DNA of 64,000 bases from positions 1 through 64,000 of the forward strand of contig JAVBQG010000001.1 of NCBI GenBank assembly GCA_031549185.1. Direction: 5' to 3'. The notes below the pieces were generated by a model, which did no database searches, was not told where the DNA came from, and saw only the letters and a list, made by a program, of their open reading frames with translations. Of this stretch, positions 51,708 to 60,754 are shown in pieces. Position 1 is the stretch's first letter; each line of letters opens with the position of its first letter. A program made the position numbers and the translations under genes. The stretch is from JAVBQG01 sp031549185 (GTDB lineage Bacteria; Synergistota; Synergistia; Synergistales; Synergistaceae).

Positions 51708-52370
51708 ATGGCCAAGAGACTTGCTCCGACGAGAGGTAACCTCGTCAAACTGCAAAAATCGATGGAACAGGCCCAAAACGGGCACGACCTTCTCGAGCAG
51801 AAACGCCAGGTTTTGATGATGGAGCTGGTCAAGCACATCGACGTGGCGAAGGTCGTCCAGACGGACGTATCGACGGTCTTTCAGAACGCGTACGAAGCGC
51901 TCCAGCGGGCCAATGTCTCGCTGGGCATCGACACGGTGGAGGACATCGCGCGTTCGGTGCCCATCATGGAGGAGGTCGTCGTGCGGTTGCGCTCCGTCAT
52001 GGGGGTCGAGATTCCGGAGATCGACGAACTCGATCTCTCCGTCAAACCGAGTTATTCGTTCCATGGCTCGACGAGCGCCATGGACGATGCCTACCTCTCC
52101 TTCCACAAGGTCCTGCTGTTGCTGTTGCAGCTGGCGATGGTCGAGACCAGCGTCTACCGTCTGGCCGTGCAGATCCGCAAGACGCATCGCCGGGTCAACG
52201 CGCTGGAGAAGGTCGTCATCCCCGCGAGCAAGGCGGAGACGATCTTCATCAACAGCGTTCTCGAGGAGGGCGATCGCGAGGACTTTGTCCGCATGAAGAT
52301 CGCCAAGGACAACCGGGAGAAGAAGGAAAAGGCTGCGGAAGAGGAAAAACTGGCGAAAGAAGCTGTATAA
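51708..52370 (+). CDS. atpD: V/A-type ATP synthase subunit D
   Basis: The 220-residue protein starts with the family hallmark APTRGNLVKLQKSMEQAQNG and ends in a charged coiled coil; TSVYRLAVQIRKTHRRVNAL, then EKVVIP is the conserved second-half signature. Subunit D is the central rotor shaft between the A3B3 head and the membrane ring. Its ATG follows GAGGAGG. Here it is the first gene of the operon, whereas many bacterial V-ATPase operons end with D. Confidence 0.95.
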   Translation: MAKRLAPTRGNLVKLQKSMEQAQNGHDLLEQKRQVLMMELVKHIDVAKVVQTDVSTVFQNAYEALQRANVSLGIDTVEDIARSVPIMEEVVVRLRSVMGVEIPEIDELDLSVKPSYSFHGSTSAMDDAYLSFHKVLLLLLQLAMVETSVYRLAVQIRKTHRRVNALEKVVIPASKAETIFINSVLEEGDREDFVRMKIAKDNREKKEKAAEEEKLAKEAV

Positions 52371-52398
52371 ACGTGCATAACCGTTTGGAGGGAAAGAG

Positions 52399-52737
52399 AT
52401 GAGTGCATTGCAGGAGGTTCTGGCCGTGCTGCTCGGGGCGGAGAGTGAGGCGAAACGCATCGTCGACGAGGCCAAGAGCGAATCCGCGGGGCTGCTCCGA
52501 ACCACGCAGGACAAGTTCACGGCGGAACGGGAAAATCGGATGAATGCGGCGCGCGAACAGGCCAAGAGCGTCATGGAGAACGCCCTGTCCGCGGCTCAGA
52601 CCGAGGCCAAGCAGATCCTCGACCTCGGCAAGGAGGAGCGCGAACGCATCGGCAAGCGCTTCGACGAGAACATCGACGCCGTCGTCGGCTCCGTGGTGAC
52701 GGAGACGGTCGACAGGATTCTGACGGGAGGCGACTAG
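52399..52737 (+). CDS. V/A-type ATPase subunit G/H-like stalk protein
   Basis: The 112-residue protein is nearly all charged coiled coil (ESEAKRIVDEAKSESAGLLR, REQAKSVMENALSAAQTEAK) and starts 28 bases after subunit D. In position, size and composition it matches the NtpF/AtpH (G/H) peripheral stalk subunit that dimerises with subunit E. Sequence alone is weakly conserved; operon position carries the call. Confidence 0.8.
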   Translation: MSALQEVLAVLLGAESEAKRIVDEAKSESAGLLRTTQDKFTAERENRMNAAREQAKSVMENALSAAQTEAKQILDLGKEERERIGKRFDENIDAVVGSVVTETVDRILTGGD

Positions 52738-52738
52738 T

Positions 52739-53839
52739 TTGTCGTATTCGTCGCTCGGGGAGTGCCTCTCCGTCGGCGTGAAGGCTCATGTTCTCTACAG
52801 TCGTCTGCTATCGGCGGACGACTACTGGTCTCTACTGGGCAGCGATACTGTCGGGGAGATCGCGGACAAGCTTCGCTCGCGCGAGGGCTATCGCGAATCT
52901 CTCTCCAAGCTTCCGCAGGAGGTACACCGCTACGACCTGGAGGCCGCGATCAAGACGAGCCTTCTGGAGCAGGCGAAGACCTTTCTGATCCACTTCAGCA
53001 ACCCGCGCGACGGTTTCTTCCGGGCGTGGGTGGCTTGGTACGAGGCGGAGAACCTCAAGAGCATCTTCCGCCACGTCGCCGCCGGCCGCGTCGACCGCGA
53101 CGAGTTGCGCCGTCGTTTGTACGCCATCCCCGGCACCAAGGTGGCGTACGATAACGTGCTCTCGGCGCGGGATTTCGCGGAGATGTCCGACGCGCTGCGC
53201 GGAACGCCCTATTACAAGGTGATCGTCGACCCGATGAAGCGCCTTGTGACCGGCGAAGAGAAGACGCTCTTCCCGCTGGAGATGGCCGTCGATTCGTTCG
53301 TCGAACTGCTGCTCTACCGCTGGATGAGGAAGCTGGAGCCGTACGAGCGGAAGATGCTGCTGCCGATCTTCGGCTCGCGGATCGACCTCATGAACATCTA
53401 CATCCTGTACAGGGCCCTCGTCTTCTACAACATGACGCCCGAGGAGACCCTGAACAGGCTTCTGCCGGTTCGCCACAAGATCTCGCTCAAATTTCTGCGC
53501 GAGGCCGTGCGCATCGAATCGTACGACGCGATGGCCGAGATGCTCAAGGCGAATTTTCCGGAGTACGCGGAGGTACTGATTGGCACCTTGAAGCAGGATG
53601 AGCCGCAGCTGGCGCTGGAGCGCAACATCAAGCGCTATATCTATACCCAGGCGATGCGCGTCTTCGGGCGGGGCTCTCCGGGGTTCCACACGGCGATGAG
53701 CTACTTCGTGATCAAGGAGTACGAGATAGAGGACCTGGTCCACATCATAGAGGACGTACGTTACGGCTACGACAGGCGACACGCGGCCGTCTACCTGATA
53801 AAGCAAATCCTCACGGGAGGTGAGACGGAATGGCAGTAA
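52739..53839 (+). CDS. atpC: V/A-type ATPase subunit C (V0 d type)
   Basis: Translation starts at a TTG (52739) 8 bases after GGGAGG. The 366-residue protein is a helical subunit C/d homologue: VKAHVLYSRLLSADDYWSLL, NPRDGFFRAWVAWYEAENLK, RIDLMNIYILYRALVFYNMT. It caps the membrane ring and couples the shaft to it. The last 10 bases overlap subunit I. Confidence 0.9.
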   Translation: MSYSSLGECLSVGVKAHVLYSRLLSADDYWSLLGSDTVGEIADKLRSREGYRESLSKLPQEVHRYDLEAAIKTSLLEQAKTFLIHFSNPRDGFFRAWVAWYEAENLKSIFRHVAAGRVDRDELRRRLYAIPGTKVAYDNVLSARDFAEMSDALRGTPYYKVIVDPMKRLVTGEEKTLFPLEMAVDSFVELLLYRWMRKLEPYERKMLLPIFGSRIDLMNIYILYRALVFYNMTPEETLNRLLPVRHKISLKFLREAVRIESYDAMAEMLKANFPEYAEVLIGTLKQDEPQLALERNIKRYIYTQAMRVFGRGSPGFHTAMSYFVIKEYEIEDLVHIIEDVRYGYDRRHAAVYLIKQILTGGETEWQ

Positions 53840-55782
53840 TGAAAATGGTCGCTCTGACCATGATAGGCCCCCACGAGGAGATGGAGCCGGTCGCGCGGCA
53901 GATGGTCCTGACGGGCGGGTTTCAGCCGCTGCCGATCGACTTTTTGGTGAACGACAGGAGCCTGCGGTCGAAGGTTACGACCGAGTCGGAAAACCCGTAC
54001 GACGAGCTGTTGAGCAAGATGACGACCATCTGGAAGGTCGCGGGCGAGCACCTGCCCGACCCGGAGCCGATCACGCTGGACAAGGATTTCAACCTCTTCG
54101 CTGCGCGCCGAACGGTCGGGAACACCACGGGCAAGCTGGAGGCGTGGAACAAGCGCCACGACGTCCTGGCCGACGAGCTGGAGCGCCTGGAGGCGACCCG
54201 CAGCTGCGTGGAGGCGCTGACGAACCTTCACATGTCGCCGGGCGAGCTGGCGGAGTCGAAATTCGCGGTGCCCTACTTCGGCCGGGTCTCGACCGACAAC
54301 TTCACGCGCCTGACGGAGTCGACGGAGGACGCGCCGATCCTGGCGGTCGAGCTGTCGCGCACGCGCGACAACGTCTGGATCCTCGTGATCACGGTCCCCG
54401 GCTACATCGAGGGGGCTAAGAAGCTGCTCGAAACGGTCTACTTCAAGTCGTTCTCGCTGACGGAGATCGCGAACCAGCTTTCGCGCGAAGACCCGCTAGG
54501 GCAGATTACGCGCAGCATCGAGCTCCACAAAAAGTCGATCCATGGCCTGGAGGAGGCGGCGAAGAACGTCCTCAAGTCCAACCGGGCCGAATACGAGACG
54601 CTCTTCTCCCGCCTGTACACCATGCAGCGGGTCTACGACCTCTGCAAGGGGCGCGGCGAGGTGAGCGGCATGTACGTGCTCTCCGGCTGGATCCCGGAGG
54701 ACACCTTCATGAACGTGAAGTCCACCATCGAGATGGAGGCTCCTCGCACCTCGATCATCGCGGAGCAGGTGAAGGACATCCCCTACGCGGGTGTCCGCAT
54801 CCCCACGATGCTGCGCAACAACAAACTGGTGCAGGCGTTTCAGGACATCGTCTCGATCTACAGCGTGCCGTCGTACGGGGAGGTCGATCCGTCGCCCTTC
54901 GTGGCGATCTCCTTCATCCTCTTCTTCGGCTTCATGTTCGGCGACGTCGGGCACGGCGTGCTGCTCTTCCTGGGCACCGTGCTGCTGCAGTACAAGAAGA
55001 TCCTGAACCGGTCGCTGGCCTACGTCATGAAGTGTGCCTCCTGCAGCTCCATGGTCTTCGGCGTGCTCTACGGCAGTATCATGGGCTACGAAGGTGTGAT
55101 CCCCGCGCTGTGGCTCTCGCCGATGCACGACATCGGCACGCTTCTCTCGGTGGCGATCGTGATCGGCGTCCTGATGATCAGCTTCGGCATGATCCTCAAC
55201 ATGATCATCCGCTACCGCGAGCGCGACTTCGGCCGGCTGCTCTTCGACGGCCAGGGACTGGCGGGCATCCTGATGTACTGGGGTGCGGCGGGCGCGCTCT
55301 ACGTATCGATCGCGGGAGTTCCTCTCCCTTTCTCGGTCGACTACGTCTGGTTCGCGCTGCTGGGGCTGTTTGTGATCACGCTCTTCCGGGATGTGCTGGC
55401 CCGCACGCTGCTGCACCAGCACACGGAGAAGGAGCCGGTCGTCCTGCAAGTCTTCGAGGTCTTTCACAACCTGCTCAACTTCTTCTCGAACACGCTGTCG
55501 TTCATCCGACTGGGCGCCTTCGCCCTCTGCCACGTGGGGCTGTCGCTGTCGGTCCTTCTGATCTCCGACATGGTGCGCCACATGCCTGCGGGCATCGTGC
55601 TGAAGGGGCTCGTCCTGATCTTCGGCAACCTGCTGATCGTGGGGTTGGAGGGCCTGATCGTCTTCATCCAGACGCTGCGCCTGGAGTACTACGAGTTCTT
55701 CAGTAAGTTCTACAAGGGGGGCGGCAACGTCTTCAAACCGGTCACCTGGAAGAAGGACAAGTCTGTGGCGCAGAAGAGCTAG
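53830..55782 (+). CDS. atpI: V/A-type ATPase subunit I (a subunit)
   Basis: The 650-residue protein has a cytoplasmic N-terminal half with coiled coils (~90-300) and seven or eight membrane helices after about residue 350. The membrane part begins DPSPFVAISFILFFGFMFGD then VGHGVLLF, and includes LLNFFSNTLSFIRLGAFALC, where the conserved Arg needed for ion release sits in FIRLGAF. It forms the stator half-channels. A MITE copy separates it from subunit K. Confidence 0.95.
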   Translation: MAVMKMVALTMIGPHEEMEPVARQMVLTGGFQPLPIDFLVNDRSLRSKVTTESENPYDELLSKMTTIWKVAGEHLPDPEPITLDKDFNLFAARRTVGNTTGKLEAWNKRHDVLADELERLEATRSCVEALTNLHMSPGELAESKFAVPYFGRVSTDNFTRLTESTEDAPILAVELSRTRDNVWILVITVPGYIEGAKKLLETVYFKSFSLTEIANQLSREDPLGQITRSIELHKKSIHGLEEAAKNVLKSNRAEYETLFSRLYTMQRVYDLCKGRGEVSGMYVLSGWIPEDTFMNVKSTIEMEAPRTSIIAEQVKDIPYAGVRIPTMLRNNKLVQAFQDIVSIYSVPSYGEVDPSPFVAISFILFFGFMFGDVGHGVLLFLGTVLLQYKKILNRSLAYVMKCASCSSMVFGVLYGSIMGYEGVIPALWLSPMHDIGTLLSVAIVIGVLMISFGMILNMIIRYRERDFGRLLFDGQGLAGILMYWGAAGALYVSIAGVPLPFSVDYVWFALLGLFVITLFRDVLARTLLHQHTEKEPVVLQVFEVFHNLLNFFSNTLSFIRLGAFALCHVGLSLSVLLISDMVRHMPAGIVLKGLVLIFGNLLIVGLEGLIVFIQTLRLEYYEFFSKFYKGGGNVFKPVTWKKDKSVAQKS

Positions 55783-55786
55783 GGGC

Positions 55787-55996
55787 ACTCCCTCCGTCAG
55801 CCTTCGGCTGCCACCTCCCTCGAAGAGGGAGGCAAAAGACGCGCAGGCGAGTGCGAGATTCCTGAGGAGGGTTGTTTTCGTTCGAAGTACGTTGCCTTAC
55901 CCAAAGCAATTCTTGAAAGATGGTATGCGACACCCAGGTTTTCTTGCCTCCCTCCTAGAGGGAGGTGGCAGCGCGAAGCGCTGACGGAGGGAGTTC
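55787..55996. repeat. MITE-like element, copy 2 (210 bp), inside the V-ATPase operon
   Basis: It begins ACTCCCTCCGTCAGCCTTCG and ends GCGAAGCGCTGACGGAGGGAGTTC in inverse, with inner hairpins CCTCCCTCGAAGAGGGAGG and CCTCCCTCCTAGAGGGAGG and the same GGCAAAAGACGC near the left end as copy 1 at 32088-32300. It fills the 264-base gap between atpI and atpK. Confidence 0.8.
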
Positions 55997-56054
55997 TACC
56001 ACGAAACTACAGATTTAGGATAAAGTTATATATATCAACGAGGAGATGATTTGC

Positions 56055-56486
56055 ATGTTTGGACTGGTTCTCAGCATTACCGCAGTAGCAGCAACGATCG
56101 GCACGGGATATCTCATGCACAGGAGTGGGTATCGGGGCACCCGCAAGATGTTCGTCGGGATCACCGCCGCCTCCTTCTGTCTTCTTCTGACCGGAGCCGC
56201 CCTTATGCTGGCATCGACCCCCGCCCTCGCGGCGGAGGCCCCTGCGGCGGGCACGGCGACCGCGGCTGCCGCCAACGGACTCGGCTTCGTCGGCATGGCG
56301 CTGGCGACCGGCCTCGCCTGCATCGGCGCCGGGATCGCGGTCGGCAGCGTGGGCTCGGCGGCACTCGGCCTGGTCGGCGAGAAGCCGGAGATGCTCGGCA
56401 TCACCCTGCTCTACGTCGGCCTCGCGGAAGGCGTTGCGATCTACGGCATCGTCATTTCGATACTCATCTACGGGAAACTGGGATAA
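56055..56486 (+). CDS. atpK: V/A-type ATPase subunit K (membrane rotor ring)
   Basis: I prefer the ATG at 56055 (AGGAG 9 bases before) over the ATG at 56046. The 143-residue proteolipid has four hydrophobic segments: about 1-18, 30-58, 75-103 and 112-141. The second hairpin is a standard rotor unit, with GLACIGAGIAVGSVGSAALG and the ion-carrying Glu in LLYVGLAEGVAIYGIVIS. The first hairpin has no membrane carboxylate, and an Ala-rich linker (APAAGTATAAAANG) joins them. The Gln usually found in Na+-type rings is not seen in the partner helix, so the coupling ion is uncertain. Confidence 0.9.
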   Translation: MFGLVLSITAVAATIGTGYLMHRSGYRGTRKMFVGITAASFCLLLTGAALMLASTPALAAEAPAAGTATAAAANGLGFVGMALATGLACIGAGIAVGSVGSAALGLVGEKPEMLGITLLYVGLAEGVAIYGIVISILIYGKLG

Positions 56487-56501
56487 GGTCGCAGCGGGGC
56501 T

Positions 56502-56813
56502 ATGCGGGCGTATCTGATCAGCGACAACCACGATACCCAGGTCGGCATGAGGCTCGCCGGCATCGAGGGCGTCGTCGTCCACGGACTGGAGGAGATGTCG
56601 CGCGCCGTGCAGGAGGCTCTCGCCATGGAGGATATCGCCATTCTGGCGGTGACGGAGAAAGCCGCGGCTTTGATTCCGGAGACGATGCAGGCCCTGCGGG
56701 AGCAGAGCGACCTGCCGATCGTGGTCGAGATTCCGGACAGGCACGGGACGAAACGCGGCGCCGACTTTTTGACGAAGTACGTACGGGACGCAATCGGGGT
56801 GAAAATGGAATGA
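56502..56813 (+). CDS. atpF: V/A-type ATPase subunit F
   Basis: The 103-residue protein has the CheY-like fold of subunit F: MRAYLISDNHDTQVGMRLAG, IEGVVVHG, DIAILAVTEKAAALIPETM and LPIVVEIPDRHG. It binds subunit D in the rotor shaft. It overlaps the subunit E start by 4 bp (ATGA). Confidence 0.92.
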   Translation: MRAYLISDNHDTQVGMRLAGIEGVVVHGLEEMSRAVQEALAMEDIAILAVTEKAAALIPETMQALREQSDLPIVVEIPDRHGTKRGADFLTKYVRDAIGVKME

Positions 56814-57433
56814 GCGGGATGAGCGAAGTATCCAACGAAAAGATAGCGGCGCTGCAAAATATCATTCTCGAGCAGGCGAGCGACCAGCGTTCGGCGCTGG
56901 CGTCGGACGCCAAGAAGGAAGCCGAGGCCTGGCTTGCCAAGGAGAGCGAGAAACTCGAGCGCGAGGTCGCGTTGGTTCTGGCCGACGCGAAAGCGCGAGC
57001 CGAGGAGATCCACAGGCGGCAACTCCTGTCGGCCGAGCGCGAGAAATCGACCGAGGCCCTGCGCCAGCAGAACAGGCTGTTGCAGCAGGCGATGAAAAAA
57101 TTCCAGGACGAGATGGTTCGTCTGCGCGACCGCGCGGACTACGCCGATGTCCTGGCCGGGCTCGCAACGACGGCGGCCCGCGGCTTGGCCGACGCCACTC
57201 CGGTGAAGTTGCGCCTGGCCGCGATCGACGCGGGACTGGGCGAACGGGTCTGCAAGGCCGTAAGCGCGAAAGTTCCGGACGCAGGGATGACGTTCGATCC
57301 CGACCCCGCCCCGATCATCGGCGGGTGCTGGGTGGTCTCCGCCGACGGCAGGCGCCAGGTCAACGCCGATTGGCAGGCAAGGACGCAGGAAGTTGGAGAC
57401 CTGCTGGCAGATCGGCTTCTGTCGCTGCTGTAA
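56810..57433 (+). CDS. atpE: V/A-type ATPase subunit E (peripheral stalk)
   Basis: From the ATG at 56810 the protein has 207 residues: a long N-terminal coiled coil (NIILEQASDQRSALASDAKK, LVLADAKARAEEIHRRQ) and a C-terminal globular domain (DPAPIIGGCWVVSADGRRQV). The II-GGxxV-x-D/S pattern is characteristic of subunit E. A second in-frame ATG at 56819 is an alternative. It dimerises with the G/H protein and anchors to subunit B. Confidence 0.9.
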   Translation: MSGMSEVSNEKIAALQNIILEQASDQRSALASDAKKEAEAWLAKESEKLEREVALVLADAKARAEEIHRRQLLSAEREKSTEALRQQNRLLQQAMKKFQDEMVRLRDRADYADVLAGLATTAARGLADATPVKLRLAAIDAGLGERVCKAVSAKVPDAGMTFDPDPAPIIGGCWVVSADGRRQVNADWQARTQEVGDLLADRLLSLL

Positions 57434-57448
57434 AAGGAGGCGTATAGG

Positions 57449-59239
57449 GTGGATAACCAAAAAAACGGCAGGGTCATACAGATCAACGGCCCCGTCATAA
57501 AAGCCTCCGGCATGAAGAACTTCGCCATGCGAGAGATGGTGCACGTCGGCAACAAGCGTCTGCTCGGCGAGATCATCCGCATGGAGGGCGACGAGGCGAC
57601 AATTCAGGTCTACGAGGAGACGCAGGGCATGACGGTGGGCGAGGCGATCGACGGCTCCGGCGAGTCGCTCTCGATCTCGCTCGGCCCCGGCCTGATCGGC
57701 GGTTTCTTCGACGGCATCGGCAGACCTCTCTCGTCGCTGCTGGACCGAGAGGGCATGTTCATCGCCCCCGGTATCGAGGTGCCGATGATCGATCCGGATA
57801 AGATGTGGGAGATCAAGCCCGTCGTGAATGTGGGCGACATGATCTCGCCCGGCACGCTGTTGGCGACGATTCAGGAGACGGGCCTCCTGCTTCACCGCGT
57901 GGTCTGCCCGCCCGACGTCGAGGGCGAGGTCGCGTGGGTGATCCCGGAGGGGCAGATTCCCTCCAACGGCACCGTCGTGCGCGTGCAGACGGCGCTCGGC
58001 CGCCCGATCGACGTGCCGCTCGTGCAGCGCTGGCCGGTGCGTACCTCGCGCCCCTATCGCGAGAGGCTGCTGCCGAACGAGCCGCTTGTCACCGGGCAGC
58101 GCGTCATCGACGGCCTCTTTCCGATCGCGAAGGGCGGTACGGCGGCCATCCCCGGCGGCTTCGGCACCGGCAAGACCGTCACGCAGCACCAGCTCGCGAA
58201 GTGGAGCGAGGCGCAGGTCGTGGTCTACATCGGCTGCGGCGAACGTGGCAACGAGATGACCGACGTGCTCGAACAGTTCCCCGTCCTGGAGGACCCGCGT
58301 TCGGGACGTCCGCTGATGGAGCGCACGATCTTGATCGCGAACACTTCGAACATGCCGGTGGCGGCGCGCGAGGCGTCGATCTACACAGGAATCACGATCG
58401 CCGAGTACTTCCGCGACATGGGCTACGACGTGGCCTTGATGGCGGACTCGACCTCGCGCTGGGCCGAGGCGCTGCGCGAGATCTCGGGCCGGCTGGAGGA
58501 GATCCCGGCGGAGGAGGGCTTCCCCGCCTATCTGCCGTCGCGCCTGGCGGAGTTCTACGAGCGCGCGGGCCGCGTCGTCACGCAGAGCGGCGACAGCGGC
58601 AGTATCTCGATCATCGGCGCGGTCTCCCCTCCGGGCGGCGACTTCACCGAGCCGGTCACGCGCCACACCAAGCGATTCATCCGCTGCTTCTGGGGCCTCG
58701 ACAAGAACCTCGCGAACGCGCGCCACTTCCCGGCCATCTCGTGGCTGGACTCGTACAGCGAGTACGCGCAGGAGGTCGAGGGCTGGTTTCAGAGCAACGT
58801 CGACGCCCGTTGGGGCGAGCTGCGCGAGAAGGCGCGCGCCATCCTCATGGAGGACGAGAAGATCCAGCAGGTCATCCGCCTCGTCGGCGAGGACGTGCTG
58901 CCTGACGACCAGCGTCTTCTGGCTTACACGGCCTTTCTGGTCAAGAACGGCTATCTGCAGCAGTCGGCGTTCGGGCCGGACTCCTATTCGCCGCCCGAGA
59001 AGGGCTTTGCGATTCTGGACATGATTCTGCACTTCTACGACCGCGGGGTCGAGCTGGTGCGCAACGGCGTGCCGATCTCGCTGATCCGCGAGAGCGACGC
59101 CGTGGAGGACATTACGCATCTTCGCGAGTTCGAGGCCGACGACAAGTCGTCCTTCGACCGCGCGCGCAAACGCCTCGACAATCACCTCGACCGCGTGGGC
59201 GCCGAGCGCACGCGCGAACAGCAGGGAGGTGGCAAGTAA
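57449..59239 (+). CDS. atpA: V/A-type ATP synthase catalytic subunit A
   Basis: Translation starts at a GTG (57449) after AAGGAGG. The 596-residue protein has the beta-barrel start (RVIQINGPVIKASGMKNFAM), the non-homologous insert typical of A subunits, Walker A GGFGTGKT at residues 236-243, the catalytic region CGERGNEMTDVLEQFP and MADSTSRWAEALREISGRLE, and a helical C-terminus. It is the ATP-hydrolysing or -synthesising subunit of the head. Its stop shares a base with the subunit B start (TAATG). Confidence 0.97.
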   Translation: MDNQKNGRVIQINGPVIKASGMKNFAMREMVHVGNKRLLGEIIRMEGDEATIQVYEETQGMTVGEAIDGSGESLSISLGPGLIGGFFDGIGRPLSSLLDREGMFIAPGIEVPMIDPDKMWEIKPVVNVGDMISPGTLLATIQETGLLLHRVVCPPDVEGEVAWVIPEGQIPSNGTVVRVQTALGRPIDVPLVQRWPVRTSRPYRERLLPNEPLVTGQRVIDGLFPIAKGGTAAIPGGFGTGKTVTQHQLAKWSEAQVVVYIGCGERGNEMTDVLEQFPVLEDPRSGRPLMERTILIANTSNMPVAAREASIYTGITIAEYFRDMGYDVALMADSTSRWAEALREISGRLEEIPAEEGFPAYLPSRLAEFYERAGRVVTQSGDSGSISIIGAVSPPGGDFTEPVTRHTKRFIRCFWGLDKNLANARHFPAISWLDSYSEYAQEVEGWFQSNVDARWGELREKARAILMEDEKIQQVIRLVGEDVLPDDQRLLAYTAFLVKNGYLQQSAFGPDSYSPPEKGFAILDMILHFYDRGVELVRNGVPISLIRESDAVEDITHLREFEADDKSSFDRARKRLDNHLDRVGAERTREQQGGGK

Positions 59240-60615
59240 TGCCACAGGCCGAATACATAGGCGTCAAGCAGATCAACGGGCCGTTCATCCTGGTGGAGAA
59301 CCCGAAGGACGCGTCGTACGGCGAGCTGGTCGACGTGCGCGCCACGGACGGCAAAATGCGGCGCGGCCGCGTCGTGCAGCTCGGCGAGAAGGCGGCGCTG
59401 GTGCAGGTCTTCTCCGGCACCGACGTGCTCGTCCCCAGCAGCACGCGCGTCCGATTCCTCGGCAAGCCGCTGGAGGTGCACCTGGCGCCCACCATCGTGG
59501 GGCGCACGTTCACCGGCCTCGGCGAGCCGGCCGACGGCTGCGGCCCCGTCTTCGGCGGCAAGCGCGTCGACGTCAACGGAATGCCGCTCAACCCGATGGC
59601 GCGCCAGTACCCGAAGGACTTCATCCACACGGGCATCTCCGCCATCGACACACTGACGACGCTGATCCGCGGGCAGAAGCTGCCGATCTTCTCCGGCAAC
59701 GGCCTGCCGCACAACCAGCTCGCCGTGCAGATCGCGACCCAGTCGCGCCTCATGAGCGCCGAGAACTTCGCGGTTGTCTTCGCCGGCATCGGCATCAAGC
59801 ACGACGACGCGGCCTTCTTCACGCGCGAGCTTTCGGAGAAGGGGCGTACCAATAACATCGTGACTTTCCTCAACCTGGCGGACGACCCGGTCATCGAACG
59901 CATCGCGACCCCGCGCATGGCGCTCTCGGCCGCCGAGTACATGGCCTACGAGCTGGGTATGCACGTGCTGGTCATCATCACCGACATGACGAACTACTGC
60001 GAGGCGATCCGCGAGCTCGGCGTAGCGGCGGGCGAGGTCCCCAGCCGCAAGGGCTACCCGGCGTACCTCTACAGCGACCTGGCGTCGCTCTACGAGCGCG
60101 CGGGCGTCGTGCGCGGCATGGCCGGCAGCGTGACGCAGCTGCCGATCCTCTCGATGCCCAACGACGACATCACGCACCCGATCCCCGACCTCACCGGCTT
60201 CATCACGGAGGGCCAGATCGTGCTCTCCCGCGACCTCGACGGCAAGGGCGTCTACCCGCCGATCGACGTCCTCACCAGCCTCTCGCGCCTGATGAAGGAC
60301 GGCATCGGCAAGGGCTTCACGCGCGACGACCATCCGAACGTGGCCAGCCAGCTCTTCGCGTCGTACAGCCGCGTGCAGGACGTGCGCTCGCTGGCGGGCG
60401 TGGTCGGCGAGGACGAGCTGTCGAAGAACGACAAGCTGTCGCTGGCCTTCGGCGACCTGTTCGAGAACAAGTTCCTTAAACAGGGCAAGGACGAGGACCG
60501 CGAGATCGGACACTCGCTCGACATGTCCTGGGACATTCTGGCGACCCTGCCAAGAGGCGACCTCACCCGCGTATCCCTGGACGAGATCAAGGCCCACATC
60601 AAGGACAAGGAATAG
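59239..60615 (+). CDS. atpB: V/A-type ATP synthase regulatory subunit B
   Basis: The 458-residue protein has the B-subunit sequence run: GVKQINGPFILVENPKDASY, PKDFIHTGISAIDTLTTLIR, GQKLPIFSGNGLPHNQLAVQ (the degenerate P-loop of B subunits), YLYSDLASLYERAGVVRGM and GSVTQLPILSMPNDDITHPI. It alternates with A in the head and has non-catalytic sites. It is the last gene of the operon and is followed by a terminator. Confidence 0.97.
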   Translation: MPQAEYIGVKQINGPFILVENPKDASYGELVDVRATDGKMRRGRVVQLGEKAALVQVFSGTDVLVPSSTRVRFLGKPLEVHLAPTIVGRTFTGLGEPADGCGPVFGGKRVDVNGMPLNPMARQYPKDFIHTGISAIDTLTTLIRGQKLPIFSGNGLPHNQLAVQIATQSRLMSAENFAVVFAGIGIKHDDAAFFTRELSEKGRTNNIVTFLNLADDPVIERIATPRMALSAAEYMAYELGMHVLVIITDMTNYCEAIRELGVAAGEVPSRKGYPAYLYSDLASLYERAGVVRGMAGSVTQLPILSMPNDDITHPIPDLTGFITEGQIVLSRDLDGKGVYPPIDVLTSLSRLMKDGIGKGFTRDDHPNVASQLFASYSRVQDVRSLAGVVGEDELSKNDKLSLAFGDLFENKFLKQGKDEDREIGHSLDMSWDILATLPRGDLTRVSLDEIKAHIKDKE

Positions 60616-60637
60616 ACGCAAGAATCGAGAGAAAACG

Positions 60638-60674
60638 AACGCCGCTCCTGCTCATAAGGGGGCGGCGTTTTTGC
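60638..60674 (+). terminator. Rho-independent terminator of the V-ATPase operon
   Basis: AACGCCGC and GGCGGCGTT form a stem around a loop (TCCTGCTCATAAGGG), followed by T residues, about 25 bases past the atpB stop. Confidence 0.8.
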
Positions 60675-60754
60675 GTGTCCCGCGGTTGCGCATACCGCGC
60701 ATAGTCCCAGATGAGGGCCGCTACGACTTCGATCGTCATCACCCTCGCCCGGCC

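Noticed and set aside
56468..59245. A 925-codon open frame opposite the V-ATPase A subunit gene (minus strand)
   Set aside because: It is the antisense shadow of well-conserved F, E and A subunits in GC-rich DNA; its translation is low-complexity Arg/His/Asp-rich and matches no fold.
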